A DNA stretch of 64,000 bases from Pseudomonadota bacterium. Its GTDB lineage: Bacteria; Pseudomonadota; Alphaproteobacteria; Rhizobiales; Xanthobacteraceae. This document shows, piece by piece, positions 1-9,369 of the stretch. Every line of letters starts with the position of its first letter. Positions within the stretch are counted from its first letter, which is position 1. A program made the translations under genes and the position numbers. Location: NCBI GenBank assembly GCA_018242205.1, contig JAFECJ010000014.1, positions 1 to 64,000 of the forward strand, in the 5' to 3' direction. Below the pieces are notes generated by a model, which did no database searches, was not told the DNA's origin, and saw nothing but the letters and a program-made list of their open reading frames with translations.

Positions 1-2
1 TC

Positions 3-173
3 ATCGATAGTTTCGACGGCCTGCTGCGGCAGTGCTACCAGGATTTCGGTGCGCTCTACGAGAAGCTGGCGGCGCAGGGCGACATCGAGGCCGGCGCGCT
101 GGTGGCGGGCGACGAGGTGCTCAACCGCGGGACGCTCGAGCACTTCGGGCGCGCGCCGGCGGCTGGGCACTAG
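3..173 (+). CDS. C-terminal end of an unidentified protein (partial)
   Basis: An open frame enters from the left edge and runs 56 codons to a TAG at 171-173. The visible tail has an acidic helical stretch and ends in an Ala/Gly-rich segment (FGRAPAAGH). The high third-position GC suits real coding sequence here. The domain that would identify it lies outside the window, so I assign no function. The 180 bp that follow hold no convincing gene. Confidence 0.5.
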   Translation: MDSFDGLLRQCYQDFGALYEKLAAQGDIEAGALVAGDEVLNRGTLEHFGRAPAAGH

Positions 174-356
174 GCCGGGCGGCCATATTGTCGGCGGAAC
201 CAACCGATTCCCCTGCGCACCCCTGGCGGACCAGGCGGTATCACCACATTTTCGGCATGGTTTACTGTGTCATAATAGGGCCAGGGCGGAATTTCCAACC
301 CGACCCCGGCGCGGTAGAATGCAAGGTAAAGTGGCGTTGGCCCTTGGCCGACGCTT

Positions 357-1475
357 TTGGACAGGCAGAGGTTCGATGTGAGGAAGGTGGAGGTCAGGCG
401 AGCCGTGGCATTCGTTGCCTCCGCGCGGCTGTCCGCCTCCGCGTGGCTCTTCGCCATGCGCGCGCATTCAGCGACCGGGTGGCTGGCCGCCATGCCGCGG
501 TTATTGGCGGCCGCCAGGTTACCTGCCGTCCCGGGCCTTTCCTCGACCGCGCGAATGGTGACGACCGTCGCGTCGATTGGCGCGGGCGTCGCCGGCGTCA
601 GCGCGGTCGCGGTCGCGTCGATCGGTTTGTCGCTGCCCTATAGTCGGTCCGTATTCGCCCCGACGCTACGGGCGCCGAACCCACCCGCGGTGCAGGCCCG
701 CGCCGATTTCGATGTGAGCAAAGCTTGGCGCCAGGATTACGCGAGGCTGGCCAATCATGGTTTCCTGATGCCGGAGTTTGCGCTTTCTATGGCTTTGGCG
801 ACGAGCTTTCCCGCCACCGGCGATCAGCGCTCGGCCAACATCGCGGCGACCGCGCCCATGTCCATGGGAGCGCCCATGCCGCTGCCGCGGCCCGACGGCA
901 TCGCGCGCGCGGGCGCTGCCCGGACCGCACCGCTCGCCATCGAGCCGCAGGTCGCGGCGTTGCCGTCACAAAGCCAGCAGCGCGAACCGGGGATTCTGGA
1001 CAGGTTGTTCGGCGATCCCGACCGCGCCGCCAAGGCGGTGCTGGCGGCAAATCCGAACACGGCGTTGTATGACATCTCCAAGCGCGTGGTTTATCTGCCG
1101 GACGGCGACAAGCTCGAGGCGCATTCCGGCTACGGCCAGTTCATGGACGACCCGACATCGGTTGCGCGCAAGGATCTCGGCGTGACGCCGCCGAATGTTT
1201 ACGCCGTATCGTTCCGCGAGAAACCGTTTCACGGCGTGCGCGCGCTGCGGATGAAGCCGGTCGGCGCCGGCAATATGTATGGCCGCGACGGCATCCTGGC
1301 GCATTCCTACTTGCTCGGCGAGGAAGGCGCGTCGAATGGCTGCATCTCGGTGCGCGACTACGACAAGTTCCTGCAGGCCTATGAAGCCGGCAAATTCAAC
1401 CAGATCATCGTGCTGCGCAGCGTCGATGAGCCGGTGCCGGCGCTGGTTGCGGGTACGCAGCCGGGCGGGGCGTAA
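357..1475 (+). CDS. DUF2778 (Tlde1-like) L,D-transpeptidase-type envelope protein
   Basis: The protein is about 372 residues. After a basic N-terminus it has one hydrophobic segment around residues 68-95, so it is probably anchored in the inner membrane with a periplasmic C-terminal domain. A low-complexity Ala/Pro linker follows to about residue 215. The C-terminal 150 residues resemble the DUF2778/Tlde1 family, a relative of L,D-transpeptidases: the motif GILAHSYLLG is followed by SNGCISV, giving the expected His and Cys of the active site. Such domains act on peptidoglycan tetrapeptides; in rhizobia they occur as housekeeping envelope proteins as well as in type VI effectors. No secretion genes are nearby, so a cell-wall role is more likely. 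The start is uncertain: TTG at 357 or GTG at 378. Confidence 0.75.
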   Translation: MDRQRFDVRKVEVRRAVAFVASARLSASAWLFAMRAHSATGWLAAMPRLLAAARLPAVPGLSSTARMVTTVASIGAGVAGVSAVAVASIGLSLPYSRSVFAPTLRAPNPPAVQARADFDVSKAWRQDYARLANHGFLMPEFALSMALATSFPATGDQRSANIAATAPMSMGAPMPLPRPDGIARAGAARTAPLAIEPQVAALPSQSQQREPGILDRLFGDPDRAAKAVLAANPNTALYDISKRVVYLPDGDKLEAHSGYGQFMDDPTSVARKDLGVTPPNVYAVSFREKPFHGVRALRMKPVGAGNMYGRDGILAHSYLLGEEGASNGCISVRDYDKFLQAYEAGKFNQIIVLRSVDEPVPALVAGTQPGGA

Positions 1476-1493
1476 TCGTCCCGATGGCGCGCA

Positions 1494-1907
1494 ATGACGG
1501 CCTTTGATCTTGAGCGCTTCGTCGAGGCGCAGGGCCCGGTCATTGACCGAGTTTGCGATGAGTTACGGCAGGGCCGCAAACGAAGCCACTGGATGTGGTT
1601 CGTGTTCCCGCAGATCGCGGGTCTTGGGCACAGTGCCATGTCGCAGCAATACTCCATTTCCGGTCTCGACGAGGCGAGGGCTTACCTCGCGCATCCGCTG
1701 CTCGGGCCGCGGCTGATCGAATGCACCCGGCTGGTCGGTCTGTCCGGACGCTCTGTCAGCGCGATTTTCGGTTCGCCCGACGACATGAAGTTCCGCTCGT
1801 CGATGACCTTGTTCGCGGCGGTAAAGCCGGGACCGGGTCCGTTCCAAGACGCGCTCGACAAGTATTTCGGCGGCGAGGCCGACGCGGAGACGCTGGGCCG
1901 GATCTAA
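1494..1907 (+). CDS. DUF1810 family protein
   Basis: A 137-residue soluble protein, close to the usual 140 residues of the DUF1810 family. Family hallmarks are the N-terminal DLERFVEAQ, the SHWMWFVFPQ segment near residue 32, and SMTLF near residue 105. No enzyme function is established for the family as far as I know. It lies 18 bp after the preceding gene on the same strand, so co-transcription is possible, but the functional link is unclear. Confidence 0.85.
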   Translation: MTAFDLERFVEAQGPVIDRVCDELRQGRKRSHWMWFVFPQIAGLGHSAMSQQYSISGLDEARAYLAHPLLGPRLIECTRLVGLSGRSVSAIFGSPDDMKFRSSMTLFAAVKPGPGPFQDALDKYFGGEADAETLGRI

Positions 1908-1926
1908 CGCCGATCTTTGCGGCTCC

Positions 1927-3567
1927 TCACTCCGCCGCTTCGACCGTCGGCAGCCGGTAGTCGTGGAACTGCTTCCGGAGCGTCATCTTCTGGATCTTGC
2001 CGGTCGCAGTGTGCGGGATTTCATCGACGAAGGCGACGTCGTCCGGCATCCACCATTTGGCGATCTTGCCCTGCATGAAGGAAAGGATTTCTTCCTTGGT
2101 CGCGGTCTCGCCTTTCTTGAGCACGATGACGAGGAGCGGGCGCTCGTCCCACTTCGGATGCATGACGCCGATGGCGGCGGCCTCCGCCACCTTGGGATGG
2201 CCGACGGCAAGATTTTCCAAGTCAATGGTCGATATCCATTCGCCGCCGGACTTGATGACATCCTTGTTGCGATCGACGATCTGCATGTAGCCGTACTGAT
2301 CCATGGTGGCGACGTCGCCGGTGTCGAACCAGCCGTCGGCCTCGAACACCGGATCGTGCTCGACCCTGTAATAGGCCTTGGCCACCGCCGGGCCGCGCAC
2401 TTTGAGGCGGCCGAAGGTCTTGCCGTCCCACGGTAGCTCCTTGCCGCTGTCGTCGCAGATCTTCATGTCGACGCCGAACGGCGGGTGGCCCTGTTTCATT
2501 TGCACGTCGAGGCGGGCGTCGCCGGTCAGTTGCGCATATTCCGGCTTCATGGTGCAGAGCGAGCCGAGCGGACTCATCTCGGTCATGCCCCAGGCGTGGA
2601 TGACTTCGACTCCGTAGTTCTCCTGGAAGGTCTTGGTCATGGCGCGCGGGCAGGCCGAGCCGCCGATGACGACGCGCTTGAGGTGCGGAAGCTTGCCGCC
2701 GGTCTTTTCCAGGTCCTGCAGCAGCATCAGCCAGATCGTCGGCACCGCCGCGGTGAACGACACCTTGTACTTGGTCAAGAGCTCGTAGATCGAGGCGCCG
2801 TCCATCTTGGCGCCGGGCAGCACCAACGTGGCGCCGACCATTGGCGTGGTGAAGGCAAGTCCCCAGCCATTGGCGTGGAAGAACGGAACCACCGGCATGC
2901 AGGTATCGGCCGAAGCCAGGTTCTTGGAATCCGGCAGCGCCGCGATAAAGGCGTGCAGCACGTTGGAGCGGTGCGAATAGACGACGCCCTTGGGGTCGCC
3001 CGTGGTGCCGGAGGTGTAGCACATGCCGGCCGCGGTGTTCTCGTCGAACTGCCGCCATTGGAAGTCGCCATCGACCTCGGCGATCCATTCCTCGTAAGGC
3101 ACGGCGCCGCGCAATGTCGTTTGCGGCATATGTGCCTTGTCGGTGAGCACGATGAATTTCTCGATCGACGGCACCTTGTCCTGAATCTTCTCCATCAGCG
3201 GCACGAAGGTGATGTCGAGGAACATCATGCGGTCGCCGGCGTGATTGATGATCCAGGCGATCTGGTCGGGGAACAGGCGCGGATTGACGGTGTGATAGAT
3301 GGCGCCGATGCCGAGAATGCCGTACCAGCATTCCAGATGCCGCCAGGTGTTCCAGGCCAGCGTCGCGACGCGGTCACCGAGCTTGATGCCGTCCTTCTCC
3401 AGCCGCTGCGCCACTTTCAGCGAGCGCGCCCGGACTTCGGCATAGGTGGTCTCGACGATCGGCCCCTCGACCGAGCGCGTGATGACCTTGCGCTCGCCGT
3501 GAAACTTCGCCGCGTGGTCGATGATGCGATGAAGCAACATCGGCCAGTCCTGCATCAGCCCGAGCAT
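1927..3567 (-). CDS. Acyl-CoA synthetase (medium/long-chain fatty-acid-CoA ligase, AMP-forming)
   Basis: A 546-residue member of the adenylate-forming superfamily that activates a carboxylic acid with ATP and CoA. The P-loop-like motif ([11 protein letters not shown], near residue 190), the WGMTEMSP adenine-binding motif, the WFDTGDVA motif and the C-terminal TGKIQKM catalytic lysine segment are all present, so it should be active. The closest type is the proteobacterial medium/long-chain enzyme beginning [12 protein letters not shown]. The ATG at 3567 is chosen because an AGAGGA ribosome site precedes it and family homology starts there, although the frame stays open upstream. It is transcribed alone, divergent from the extensin-like gene. 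Confidence 0.88.
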   Translation of the reverse strand: MLGLMQDWPMLLHRIIDHAAKFHGERKVITRSVEGPIVETTYAEVRARSLKVAQRLEKDGIKLGDRVATLAWNTWRHLECWYGILGIGAIYHTVNPRLFPDQIAWIINHAGDRMMFLDITFVPLMEKIQDKVPSIEKFIVLTDKAHMPQTTLRGAVPYEEWIAEVDGDFQWRQFDENTAAGMCYTSGTTGDPKGVVYSHRSNVLHAFIAALPDSKNLASADTCMPVVPFFHANGWGLAFTTPMVGATLVLPGAKMDGASIYELLTKYKVSFTAAVPTIWLMLLQDLEKTGGKLPHLKRVVIGGSACPRAMTKTFQENYGVEVIHAWGMTEMSPLGSLCTMKPEYAQLTGDARLDVQMKQGHPPFGVDMKICDDSGKELPWDGKTFGRLKVRGPAVAKAYYRVEHDPVFEADGWFDTGDVATMDQYGYMQIVDRNKDVIKSGGEWISTIDLENLAVGHPKVAEAAAIGVMHPKWDERPLLVIVLKKGETATKEEILSFMQGKIAKWWMPDDVAFVDEIPHTATGKIQKMTLRKQFHDYRLPTVEAAE

Positions 3568-3736
3568 GGCATTTCCTCTCCGGTTTCTTGGGCGCGGGTG
3601 TTCCCGTCGCCGGCAGCCTGGTGGCTTTTGGGCCGACCCCTCGTCAGCCGCACTTAAGTTAGCGGGCCGATGGCGCCGTGAAAATGGTACGTTTGGCTCG
3701 ACTAAGGATTTTGTGCCTCGCACAAATGCCCGATTC

Positions 3737-4759
3737 ATGGCAGAGACCGGCGCCATGGCGTTTGTGGTGGTAAGGGTCTACACGGCGATGGCGGGCGCTC
3801 TGCTGGCGCTCGTGCCGGCTGCCGTCCGTGCCGACGGCGTGCCGTTGCCGCGGCCCCGGCCGGACGTCGCGGCCAAGCCCGCCGCGCCCGCACGCTGGCG
3901 CGAGCCCTTGTCGTTCCGCGAAGCCGCCGGCGCCGAGTTCAATTCCGCGGCCGTGACGTCGGCGCCGTCGCCGTGCCGGATCCGTCTGGAGAAGATCGCG
4001 ACGCTCAGTGCCATGCCGCGGCTGATTGGGCCCGGCATCTGCGGCGGTGATGACATGGTGCAACTCGACAGCGTTACGGTCGACAAGGGCCGGCGCGTCG
4101 AGATCAAGCCGGCACCGTTGCTGCGCTGTGAGATGGCCGAGCAGTTCGCGCTGTGGGTGCGCGATGACGTCACGCCGCGCGTCGCCAACAGCGGACGCAC
4201 GCTGACCAGCGTCGACACCTACGACGACTACAGTTGCCGCGGCCGCAATCGTGTGTTCGGCGCCAAGGTGAGCGAGCACGGCAAGGGCAACGCGGTCGAT
4301 GTGCGCAGCCTCACCTTCGCCGACAAGCAGGTGGCGATGCTGACCGACAAGACCTTTGCCAAGGACATCCGCAGCGATCTGCGGGCCTCGGCTTGCGCGC
4401 GCTTTACCACGGTGCTCGGTCCGGGGTCGGACGGCTATCACGAAGAGCACATTCACGTCGATCTGGCCCAACGCTCCAATGGTTACCGCATCTGCCACTG
4501 GAATGTGCTCGAGCCGCCCCCGCCACCACCGCCGCCCAAGCCGGCCGAGGTCTCCAAGGCGGAGAGCGACAGCGCCAAGCCGGATGAGGCCCAGCCGGAC
4601 GAGGCCGCGCCCGACACCGCCGCTGCCGAGGCGAAGCCCGACGCGCCGCAACGGGTCGAGATCGCGCTGGTCGACGTGCCGCTGCCGCGGGCGCGGCCGC
4701 CGCGGAAACACCGAAAAGTGCGGCATCGGGTGCACTTTCCCTTCAACCTTTTGCGTTAG
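3737..4759 (+). CDS. Extensin-like family protein, secreted, proline-rich tail
   Basis: About 340 residues. A signal peptide (hydrophobic VYTAMAGALLALVPAAVRA) leads to the periplasm. The extensin-like C-terminal domain spans roughly residues 75-260, with conserved CGGDD, the SEHGKGNAVDV segment and the GPGSDGYHEEHIHVD motif; the paired His and Asp residues recall D-Ala-D-Ala carboxypeptidase-like metal sites. A run of eight prolines follows, then an Ala/Glu/Pro-rich tail ending in a very basic stretch. The precise enzymology of this bacterial family is not established; a cell-wall role is likely. The start could be ATG 3737 or 3755; the second gives a tidier signal peptide. The next gene starts 9 bp downstream. 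Confidence 0.82.
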   Translation: MAETGAMAFVVVRVYTAMAGALLALVPAAVRADGVPLPRPRPDVAAKPAAPARWREPLSFREAAGAEFNSAAVTSAPSPCRIRLEKIATLSAMPRLIGPGICGGDDMVQLDSVTVDKGRRVEIKPAPLLRCEMAEQFALWVRDDVTPRVANSGRTLTSVDTYDDYSCRGRNRVFGAKVSEHGKGNAVDVRSLTFADKQVAMLTDKTFAKDIRSDLRASACARFTTVLGPGSDGYHEEHIHVDLAQRSNGYRICHWNVLEPPPPPPPPKPAEVSKAESDSAKPDEAQPDEAAPDTAAAEAKPDAPQRVEIALVDVPLPRARPPRKHRKVRHRVHFPFNLLR

Positions 4760-4768
4760 GTCCACGGC

Positions 4769-5689
4769 ATGACGATCGACGCGCCCAGCCGCTTCGCGCC
4801 GCCGCAGTCAACCGGCGTCACCCGGCGCGGCCTTCTCAAGGCAGGCCTCGGCCTGGCCGGCGCCGGTGCCATCATCGTGCCGGGCACCACGGCCTATGCG
4901 GCCATGGAAGCCGCCAACGGCCTGATCATCACCGATTACACCTTGCGCCCCCCGGGCTGGCGCGCCGGCCAGCGCCTCACCATCACCGTGGTCGCCGACA
5001 TCCATGCCGGCGGCCCGAACATGGGCGTCGCGCGGGTACGGCAGGTAGTCGACGCCGCCAATGCCTTGTCCGGCGATCTGATCGTTCTGCTCGGCGACTA
5101 CTTCGCCACCCATCGCTTCGTCACCGAGGTGGTGCCGCCGGAGGCGTGGTCCTACGAACTGTCGCGGCTGAAGGCGCCGCTCGGCGTCTATTCGATTCTC
5201 GGCAATCACGACTGGTGGCACGGAATCGGCCCGACCCGGGCGGCGCTGAAGAACGTGCGCATTCCGCCGATGGAGAACGACGCGGTGCGCCTCGGCGAGC
5301 CCGGTGGGCGGTTCTGGCTGGCGGGTCTCGGTGATCAGATCGCCTACCGGCTCGGCCATGGCCGTTTCCGGGGCGTCGACGACCTGCCGGGCACGCTGCG
5401 CAAGATCGACACTGACGATCCGGTCATATTGCTGGTCCACGAGCCGGACATCTTCACCGACGTGCCGGACCGGGTATCACTGACGCTCGCCGGCCATACC
5501 CATGGCGGTCAGATCCGCTTCCCGCTGGTACCGCCGGTCTGGACTCCGTCGGCCTATGGTGCGCGCTTCGCCTACGGCCACATCGTCGAGCGCGGCCGTC
5601 ACCTGATCGTGTCCGGCGGGCTCGGCACCAGCAAAGTGCCGTTGCGCCTCGGCGTGCCGCCGGAAATCGTCCGGGTGACGCTGGGGTAG
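4769..5689 (+). CDS. Tat-exported metallophosphoesterase (YkuE-like)
   Basis: 306 residues. A twin-arginine signal is visible (TRRGLLKAG followed by a hydrophobic stretch and an Ala-rich cleavage region near residue 44), so the folded, metal-loaded protein should be exported. The calcineurin-like phosphoesterase core has all its metal motifs: ADIHAGG, LLGDYF, GNHDWW, LVHEPD and AGHTHGGQ. It resembles YkuE-type periplasmic phosphoesterases; the physiological substrate is unknown. It follows the extensin-like gene by 9 bp, which suggests a two-gene envelope operon, and a hairpin terminator lies 15 bp after the stop. Confidence 0.88.
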   Translation: MTIDAPSRFAPPQSTGVTRRGLLKAGLGLAGAGAIIVPGTTAYAAMEAANGLIITDYTLRPPGWRAGQRLTITVVADIHAGGPNMGVARVRQVVDAANALSGDLIVLLGDYFATHRFVTEVVPPEAWSYELSRLKAPLGVYSILGNHDWWHGIGPTRAALKNVRIPPMENDAVRLGEPGGRFWLAGLGDQIAYRLGHGRFRGVDDLPGTLRKIDTDDPVILLVHEPDIFTDVPDRVSLTLAGHTHGGQIRFPLVPPVWTPSAYGARFAYGHIVERGRHLIVSGGLGTSKVPLRLGVPPEIVRVTLG

Positions 5690-5703
5690 GGCGGCAAAAA
5701 CAA

Positions 5704-5727
5704 AAACGGCGCCCGAAGGCGCCGTTT
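5704..5727. terminator. Bidirectional hairpin terminator
   Basis: A perfect inverted repeat with 10-bp arms (AAACGGCGCC and its complement) and a CGAA loop lies between two convergent genes. The A-rich left side and T-containing right side let it serve both strands: the phosphoesterase operon from the left and the L,D-transpeptidase from the right. Confidence 0.8.
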
Positions 5728-5750
5728 CCGTCTCAAGCCCCAAAATTGTC

Positions 5751-6428
5751 TTAGCGGAACAGGCCGCCGACGGCCGCCAGCTTCGGCGACGACGAGCCGA
5801 ACGGCGCATCGCCCTGACCCGGCGCCAGCACGACCACCACCGCGCCCGGCTTGACCCGGTTGTAGAGGTCGATGACGTCTTCGTTGGTCATGCGGATGCA
5901 GCCCGAGGAGATCGCTTGGCCGATATATTCCGGCTGGTTGGTGCCGTGGATGCGGTACAGCGTGTCCTTGTTGCCTTCGTAAAGATACATCGCGCGGGCG
6001 CCCATCGGGTTCTGCGGGCCACCGGAAACGAAATTCGGCACGTCCATGCGCTTCTTGATCTCTTCGGTCGGGGTCCAGGTCGGCCACTCGGCCTTGCGGC
6101 CCACCTTGGCGACGCCGGACCAGGCCAGAGCCTCTTCGCCGACGGTCACGCCGTAGCGGATCGCCTTGCCGCCATCGAGTACGTAGTAGAGGTACTTGGC
6201 GTCCGAATCGATGACGATCGAGCCGGGCTGCTCCTTGCGGTGGTAGGCAACGATAGCTCGCTGAAACTGCTCAGGAATCATCACTTTTTCGTACGGCGCC
6301 GCGGCCAGCAGCTTCTTGTCGCGTGGCGTCATGCTCGCTTCAGAGGCCGGCTCGACCGTCGTCTGCATGCAGCCGCCCAGCATCAATCCGACGCCAAACA
6401 CCGCCAACATCAATGCCTTAGCGCGCAT
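5751..6428 (-). CDS. L,D-transpeptidase (YkuD) lipoprotein
   Basis: 225 residues. The N-terminus is a lipoprotein signal with an LGGC lipobox at Cys20, so it should be lipid-anchored in the periplasm. The YkuD catalytic domain fills the C-terminal two thirds, with the conserved YRIHGTNQPE histidine motif and the SSGCIRM catalytic cysteine. Such enzymes make 3-3 peptidoglycan cross-links or attach proteins to the cell wall. It is a single-gene unit ending just beyond the shared terminator. It is distinct from the DUF2778 protein at 357-1475. Confidence 0.9.
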   Translation of the reverse strand: MRAKALMLAVFGVGLMLGGCMQTTVEPASEASMTPRDKKLLAAAPYEKVMIPEQFQRAIVAYHRKEQPGSIVIDSDAKYLYYVLDGGKAIRYGVTVGEEALAWSGVAKVGRKAEWPTWTPTEEIKKRMDVPNFVSGGPQNPMGARAMYLYEGNKDTLYRIHGTNQPEYIGQAISSGCIRMTNEDVIDLYNRVKPGAVVVVLAPGQGDAPFGSSSPKLAAVGGLFR

Positions 6429-6809
6429 TTCAGTCCTCTTTCCTGGTCGCCGTTGCGGCGCCCGTCCTGTTTGTTCTGCAGTGCAATTAAGCGAAGAAGG
6501 CCGACGTTAGCCACGTTTCTTCAGTATCAAGACGCAGCTTCTTGTGAACGTGTTGCAGGAATGCCGCATTTCGTTCGGCTGTACGACGGCCGCGACGCCA
6601 GACCAGGGCGCCGTCGTTAAAAACAACTTTGCCGCCAAGGTGTTAACAGAGGGTTTACCATAACGAATGGTATACTGGTCGAATGGCGCCAGTTGTTTAT
6701 TCTGAGCGCCCGATTCCACGATCAAATACAAAAGCTTGCGTAATTCCGCCCCACTTGCCGCCAAAAGTGCCCATCGGGAAACGTCCCAGGGACAAGGAGC
6801 CAGGGTAAA
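6429..6809. other. Intergenic region, divergent
   Basis: About 380 bp between the divergent L,D-transpeptidase and a small gene. I see no convincing coding frame. A small inverted repeat, TACCAT-AACGA-ATGGTA, lies at 6656-6672 in an AT-richer stretch that probably contains the promoters; its spacing to a -10-like TATACT does not fit a standard sigma-70 pair, so I do not call a promoter. Confidence 0.4.
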
Positions 6810-6989
6810 ATGACCGCGCCGAAGAGTTCGGACCGCCAGCCGCAGCAGCAACAGCAGCAGGGCTCGTCCAGTCAGCTCAAGGAGCGTTACGGAAAAATCG
6901 GCATTTCGGCGGTGGCCGGTGCCGTGCGTCACAAGCCGGAACAGAAGCCGGCCGAGACCAAGCGCTTTACGCCGGTCGACAGCGACTGA
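6810..6989 (+). CDS. Small hypothetical protein, Gln-rich N-terminus
   Basis: A 59-codon frame starting ATG with an AAGGAG ribosome site 11 bp upstream. The product starts MTAPKSSDRQ, then a run of six glutamines, then an amphipathic KERYGKIGISAVAGAVRH segment and a charged tail. It has no signal peptide or membrane span. The good ribosome site and a plausible helical core argue that it is real; I do not recognise a family with a known function. Confidence 0.6.
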   Translation: MTAPKSSDRQPQQQQQQGSSSQLKERYGKIGISAVAGAVRHKPEQKPAETKRFTPVDSD

Positions 6990-7213
6990 GCGCGCTGACT
7001 TCGAATGAACATCGCGGCCATCACGCCCGAACGTTAGGGCCGCGTCATTACTCCAATCGATCCCACGGACCGCCGGCGCCGCGCCTGATAGATGTGCGCG
7101 CTGTCGGCTTGCGCCGTCATTTCCGGCTTGCACACGGCGAGACGATCTGGCCATGAAGGTCGGGAGGCGCCAACGAGCCGCATGACGCGGGCCACCGGCG
7201 GGCCAGGTGACCG

Positions 7214-8185
7214 ATGCTTTCGATCTATGTCCAGCGCGGCACCACGCTCGAACGGGTGCAGGTCGAGCCCGGCGATGAACTGTCCGAAACCCCGGTCTGG
7301 CTCGACCTGGTCAATCCGACGGTCCAAGAAGACAAGCAGGTTGAGCAAATCCTCGGCATCGCGGTGCCGACGCGCGAAGAAATGCAGGAGATTGAGGTCT
7401 CCAGCCGCCTCTATATGGAGAACGGCGCGCGCTATATGACCGCGACCCTGATGTGTCAGTCGGACACGGCGACGCCGAAGACCACGGCGGTCACCTTCAT
7501 CCTGTCGAACCACACCTTATGCACCGTGCGCTACGACGCGCCGCGGCCTTTCGCCATCGTCGAGCACAAGCTCGGCCGCTTTTGCGCGCCGAAGGTGACC
7601 GGCGACGTCGTGCTGATGGACCTGCTCGACGCCGTCGTCGATCGCTCCGCCGATATTCTCGAGCGCATCGCCGCCGAGGTCGACGGCGTCTCGCACATGA
7701 TCTTCGAACCCGAGGAGGGCGACGCGCCGCCGTCCTACAAGGACGTGTTGAAGACGCTCGGCCGCAAAGGCGATCTCACGTCCAAGGTTCGTGAATCGCA
7801 GGTCTCGGTCGGCCGCCTGCTGTCGTTCCTCGCCAACGAGGCCGAGGCGATGAAATGGCATAAAGATTCCAAGCTGCAGCTGACCTCGATGCAGCGCGAC
7901 GTGATCTCGCTGTCCGACCACGCCACCTATCTCAACGGCAAGATTCAGTTCCTGCTCGACGCGCTGCTCGGCATCGTTTCGCTGCAGCAGAACGACATCA
8001 TCAAGATCTTCTCGATCGCGGCGGTGATCTTCATGCCGCCGACCCTTGTCGCCTCGATCTACGGCATGAACTTCAAGCACATGCCCGAGCTCGACTGGTA
8101 CGTCGGCTATCCGCTGGCGCTGCTGCTGATGCTGGCGGCGGCGATCGGGCCGATCCTGTTCTTCAAATGGAAGAAGTGGCTGTAG
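7214..8185 (+). CDS. corA: CorA-family magnesium transporter
   Basis: 323 residues, normal for the family. A long N-terminal cytoplasmic alpha/beta and helical domain is followed by two C-terminal membrane helices (about residues 264-286 and 295-317). The signature YGMNF at the end of the first helix, followed by the acidic-aromatic loop MPELDW, defines the pore entrance; CorA proteins carry Mg2+ and sometimes Co2+ or Ni2+ inward. It stands alone with a purine-rich ribosome site before ATG 7214. The related ZntB/YfjQ branches cannot be excluded without alignment. Confidence 0.92.
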   Translation: MLSIYVQRGTTLERVQVEPGDELSETPVWLDLVNPTVQEDKQVEQILGIAVPTREEMQEIEVSSRLYMENGARYMTATLMCQSDTATPKTTAVTFILSNHTLCTVRYDAPRPFAIVEHKLGRFCAPKVTGDVVLMDLLDAVVDRSADILERIAAEVDGVSHMIFEPEEGDAPPSYKDVLKTLGRKGDLTSKVRESQVSVGRLLSFLANEAEAMKWHKDSKLQLTSMQRDVISLSDHATYLNGKIQFLLDALLGIVSLQQNDIIKIFSIAAVIFMPPTLVASIYGMNFKHMPELDWYVGYPLALLLMLAAAIGPILFFKWKKWL

Positions 8186-8327
8186 GCGGGAGCAACCAAT
8201 TCCGTGGGGCGCTCTGCGCCAGCGGGGGGAGGCGGGTGGTATCCCGCGATGCGCTCCAGGGTTCGTGAAGCTGGGGGTTTTGGCCTCTCGCCGGGAACCC
8301 GAAGCCGGGCCGCGACGTTCTCAGCCC

Positions 8328-8561
8328 ATGCCAAACAGGAAGCCGCGCATCGTCATCACCTGTCCCGAAACCGGCATCGCGGTCATCAGCCGCATCGCCT
8401 ACGAGGACATGATCAATCCGCTCCGGGCGCCGTTGCAGTTCGCTTGCCCGTGCGGCGAGACCCACGAGTTGAAATTCGTCGGCCCGCGCAACGGACCGGG
8501 CGGCCATCCGGGACCATCCGACACACCGCCTATGCGGAAAGAAACATCTTTCGTCAAATAA
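8328..8561 (+). CDS. Conserved hypothetical small protein
   Basis: A 77-residue soluble protein starting MPNRKPRIVITCPETG. The cysteines (TCPET near residue 12; FACPCGETHEL near residue 43) resemble a small zinc-ribbon-like layout often seen in short rhizobial proteins of unknown function. The ATG at 8328 is preferred to an upstream in-frame start because homology-like sequence begins there. It lies convergent with the SDR gene at 8573, with 11 bp between stops. Confidence 0.6.
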   Translation: MPNRKPRIVITCPETGIAVISRIAYEDMINPLRAPLQFACPCGETHELKFVGPRNGPGGHPGPSDTPPMRKETSFVK

Positions 8562-8572
8562 GCGCGGATCGG

Positions 8573-9325
8573 TCAGACGTGCTGGCCGCCGTTGATGTGG
8601 ATCTCGGCGCCGTTGACGTAAGAACTGGTCTCCGTGCACAGCACGTAGATGATCTTCGCCACTTCGTCGGGCGTGCCGAGGCGCTGCATCGGAATCTGCT
8701 CGACGATCTTCTCGGTGCCCGGCGACAGGATCGCGGTGTCGATCTCGCCCGGCGCGATGGCGTTGACGCGAATGCCGAGCCGGCCGAAATCGGACGCCAT
8801 CTCGCGCGTCAGCGATGCCAGTGCCGCTTTCGAGGTCGCATAGGCCGCGCCGGCGAACGGATGCACGCGCGAGCCGGCGATCGACGTCACGTTGACCACC
8901 GAACCCTTCGCCGCCTTGAGTTCGTCAACGAGACCCCGCGCGAGCATGATCGGCGCGAAGAAGTTGACGTTGAATACCTGTTTCCAGACGTCGAGCGTGG
9001 TGTCGAGCGAGCCGAGCCGCTTGCCCCCCGCCGCTTTCGGCGAGATCGCGGCGTTGTTGACCAGCGCATGCAGTTCATGTCCGTCGAGCCGGCGCTTGAT
9101 CTCCTCGATCGCCTCGAAGGTGTTCTTTTCGTCGGCGAGATCGACCTGGATGTGATCTTCGGGGCCGGCGTCCCACGGGCAGTTTTCCGGGAACGGATGC
9201 CGCGAGCAGGTGATGACGCGCCAGCCAGCGGCGGAAAACCGCTTCACCGTGGCGTGGCCGATGCCGCGGCTGGCGCCGGTCAGCAACAAGGTGCGGCGCG
9301 GTTGGTTGGTCTGCGAACTCGGCAT
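8573..9325 (-). CDS. SDR family NAD(P)-dependent oxidoreductase
   Basis: 250 residues, the classical short-chain dehydrogenase length. The Rossmann motif TGASRGIG (about residue 16), the NNAAIS motif, the catalytic Ser (TSIAGS) and YATSK (Tyr-x3-Lys) are intact, so it should be active. The sequence DTAILSPGTEKI and the C-terminal NGGQHV are typical of FabG-like members. The substrate cannot be told. The gene is followed upstream on the same strand by pdxH (45 bp apart), but no pathway link is evident. Confidence 0.85.
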   Translation of the reverse strand: MPSSQTNQPRRTLLLTGASRGIGHATVKRFSAAGWRVITCSRHPFPENCPWDAGPEDHIQVDLADEKNTFEAIEEIKRRLDGHELHALVNNAAISPKAAGGKRLGSLDTTLDVWKQVFNVNFFAPIMLARGLVDELKAAKGSVVNVTSIAGSRVHPFAGAAYATSKAALASLTREMASDFGRLGIRVNAIAPGEIDTAILSPGTEKIVEQIPMQRLGTPDEVAKIIYVLCTETSSYVNGAEIHINGGQHV

Positions 9326-9369
9326 TGTATTCCCTTGCTCGGCGCACCGTCGAAGCGCCGGACTCTAGC

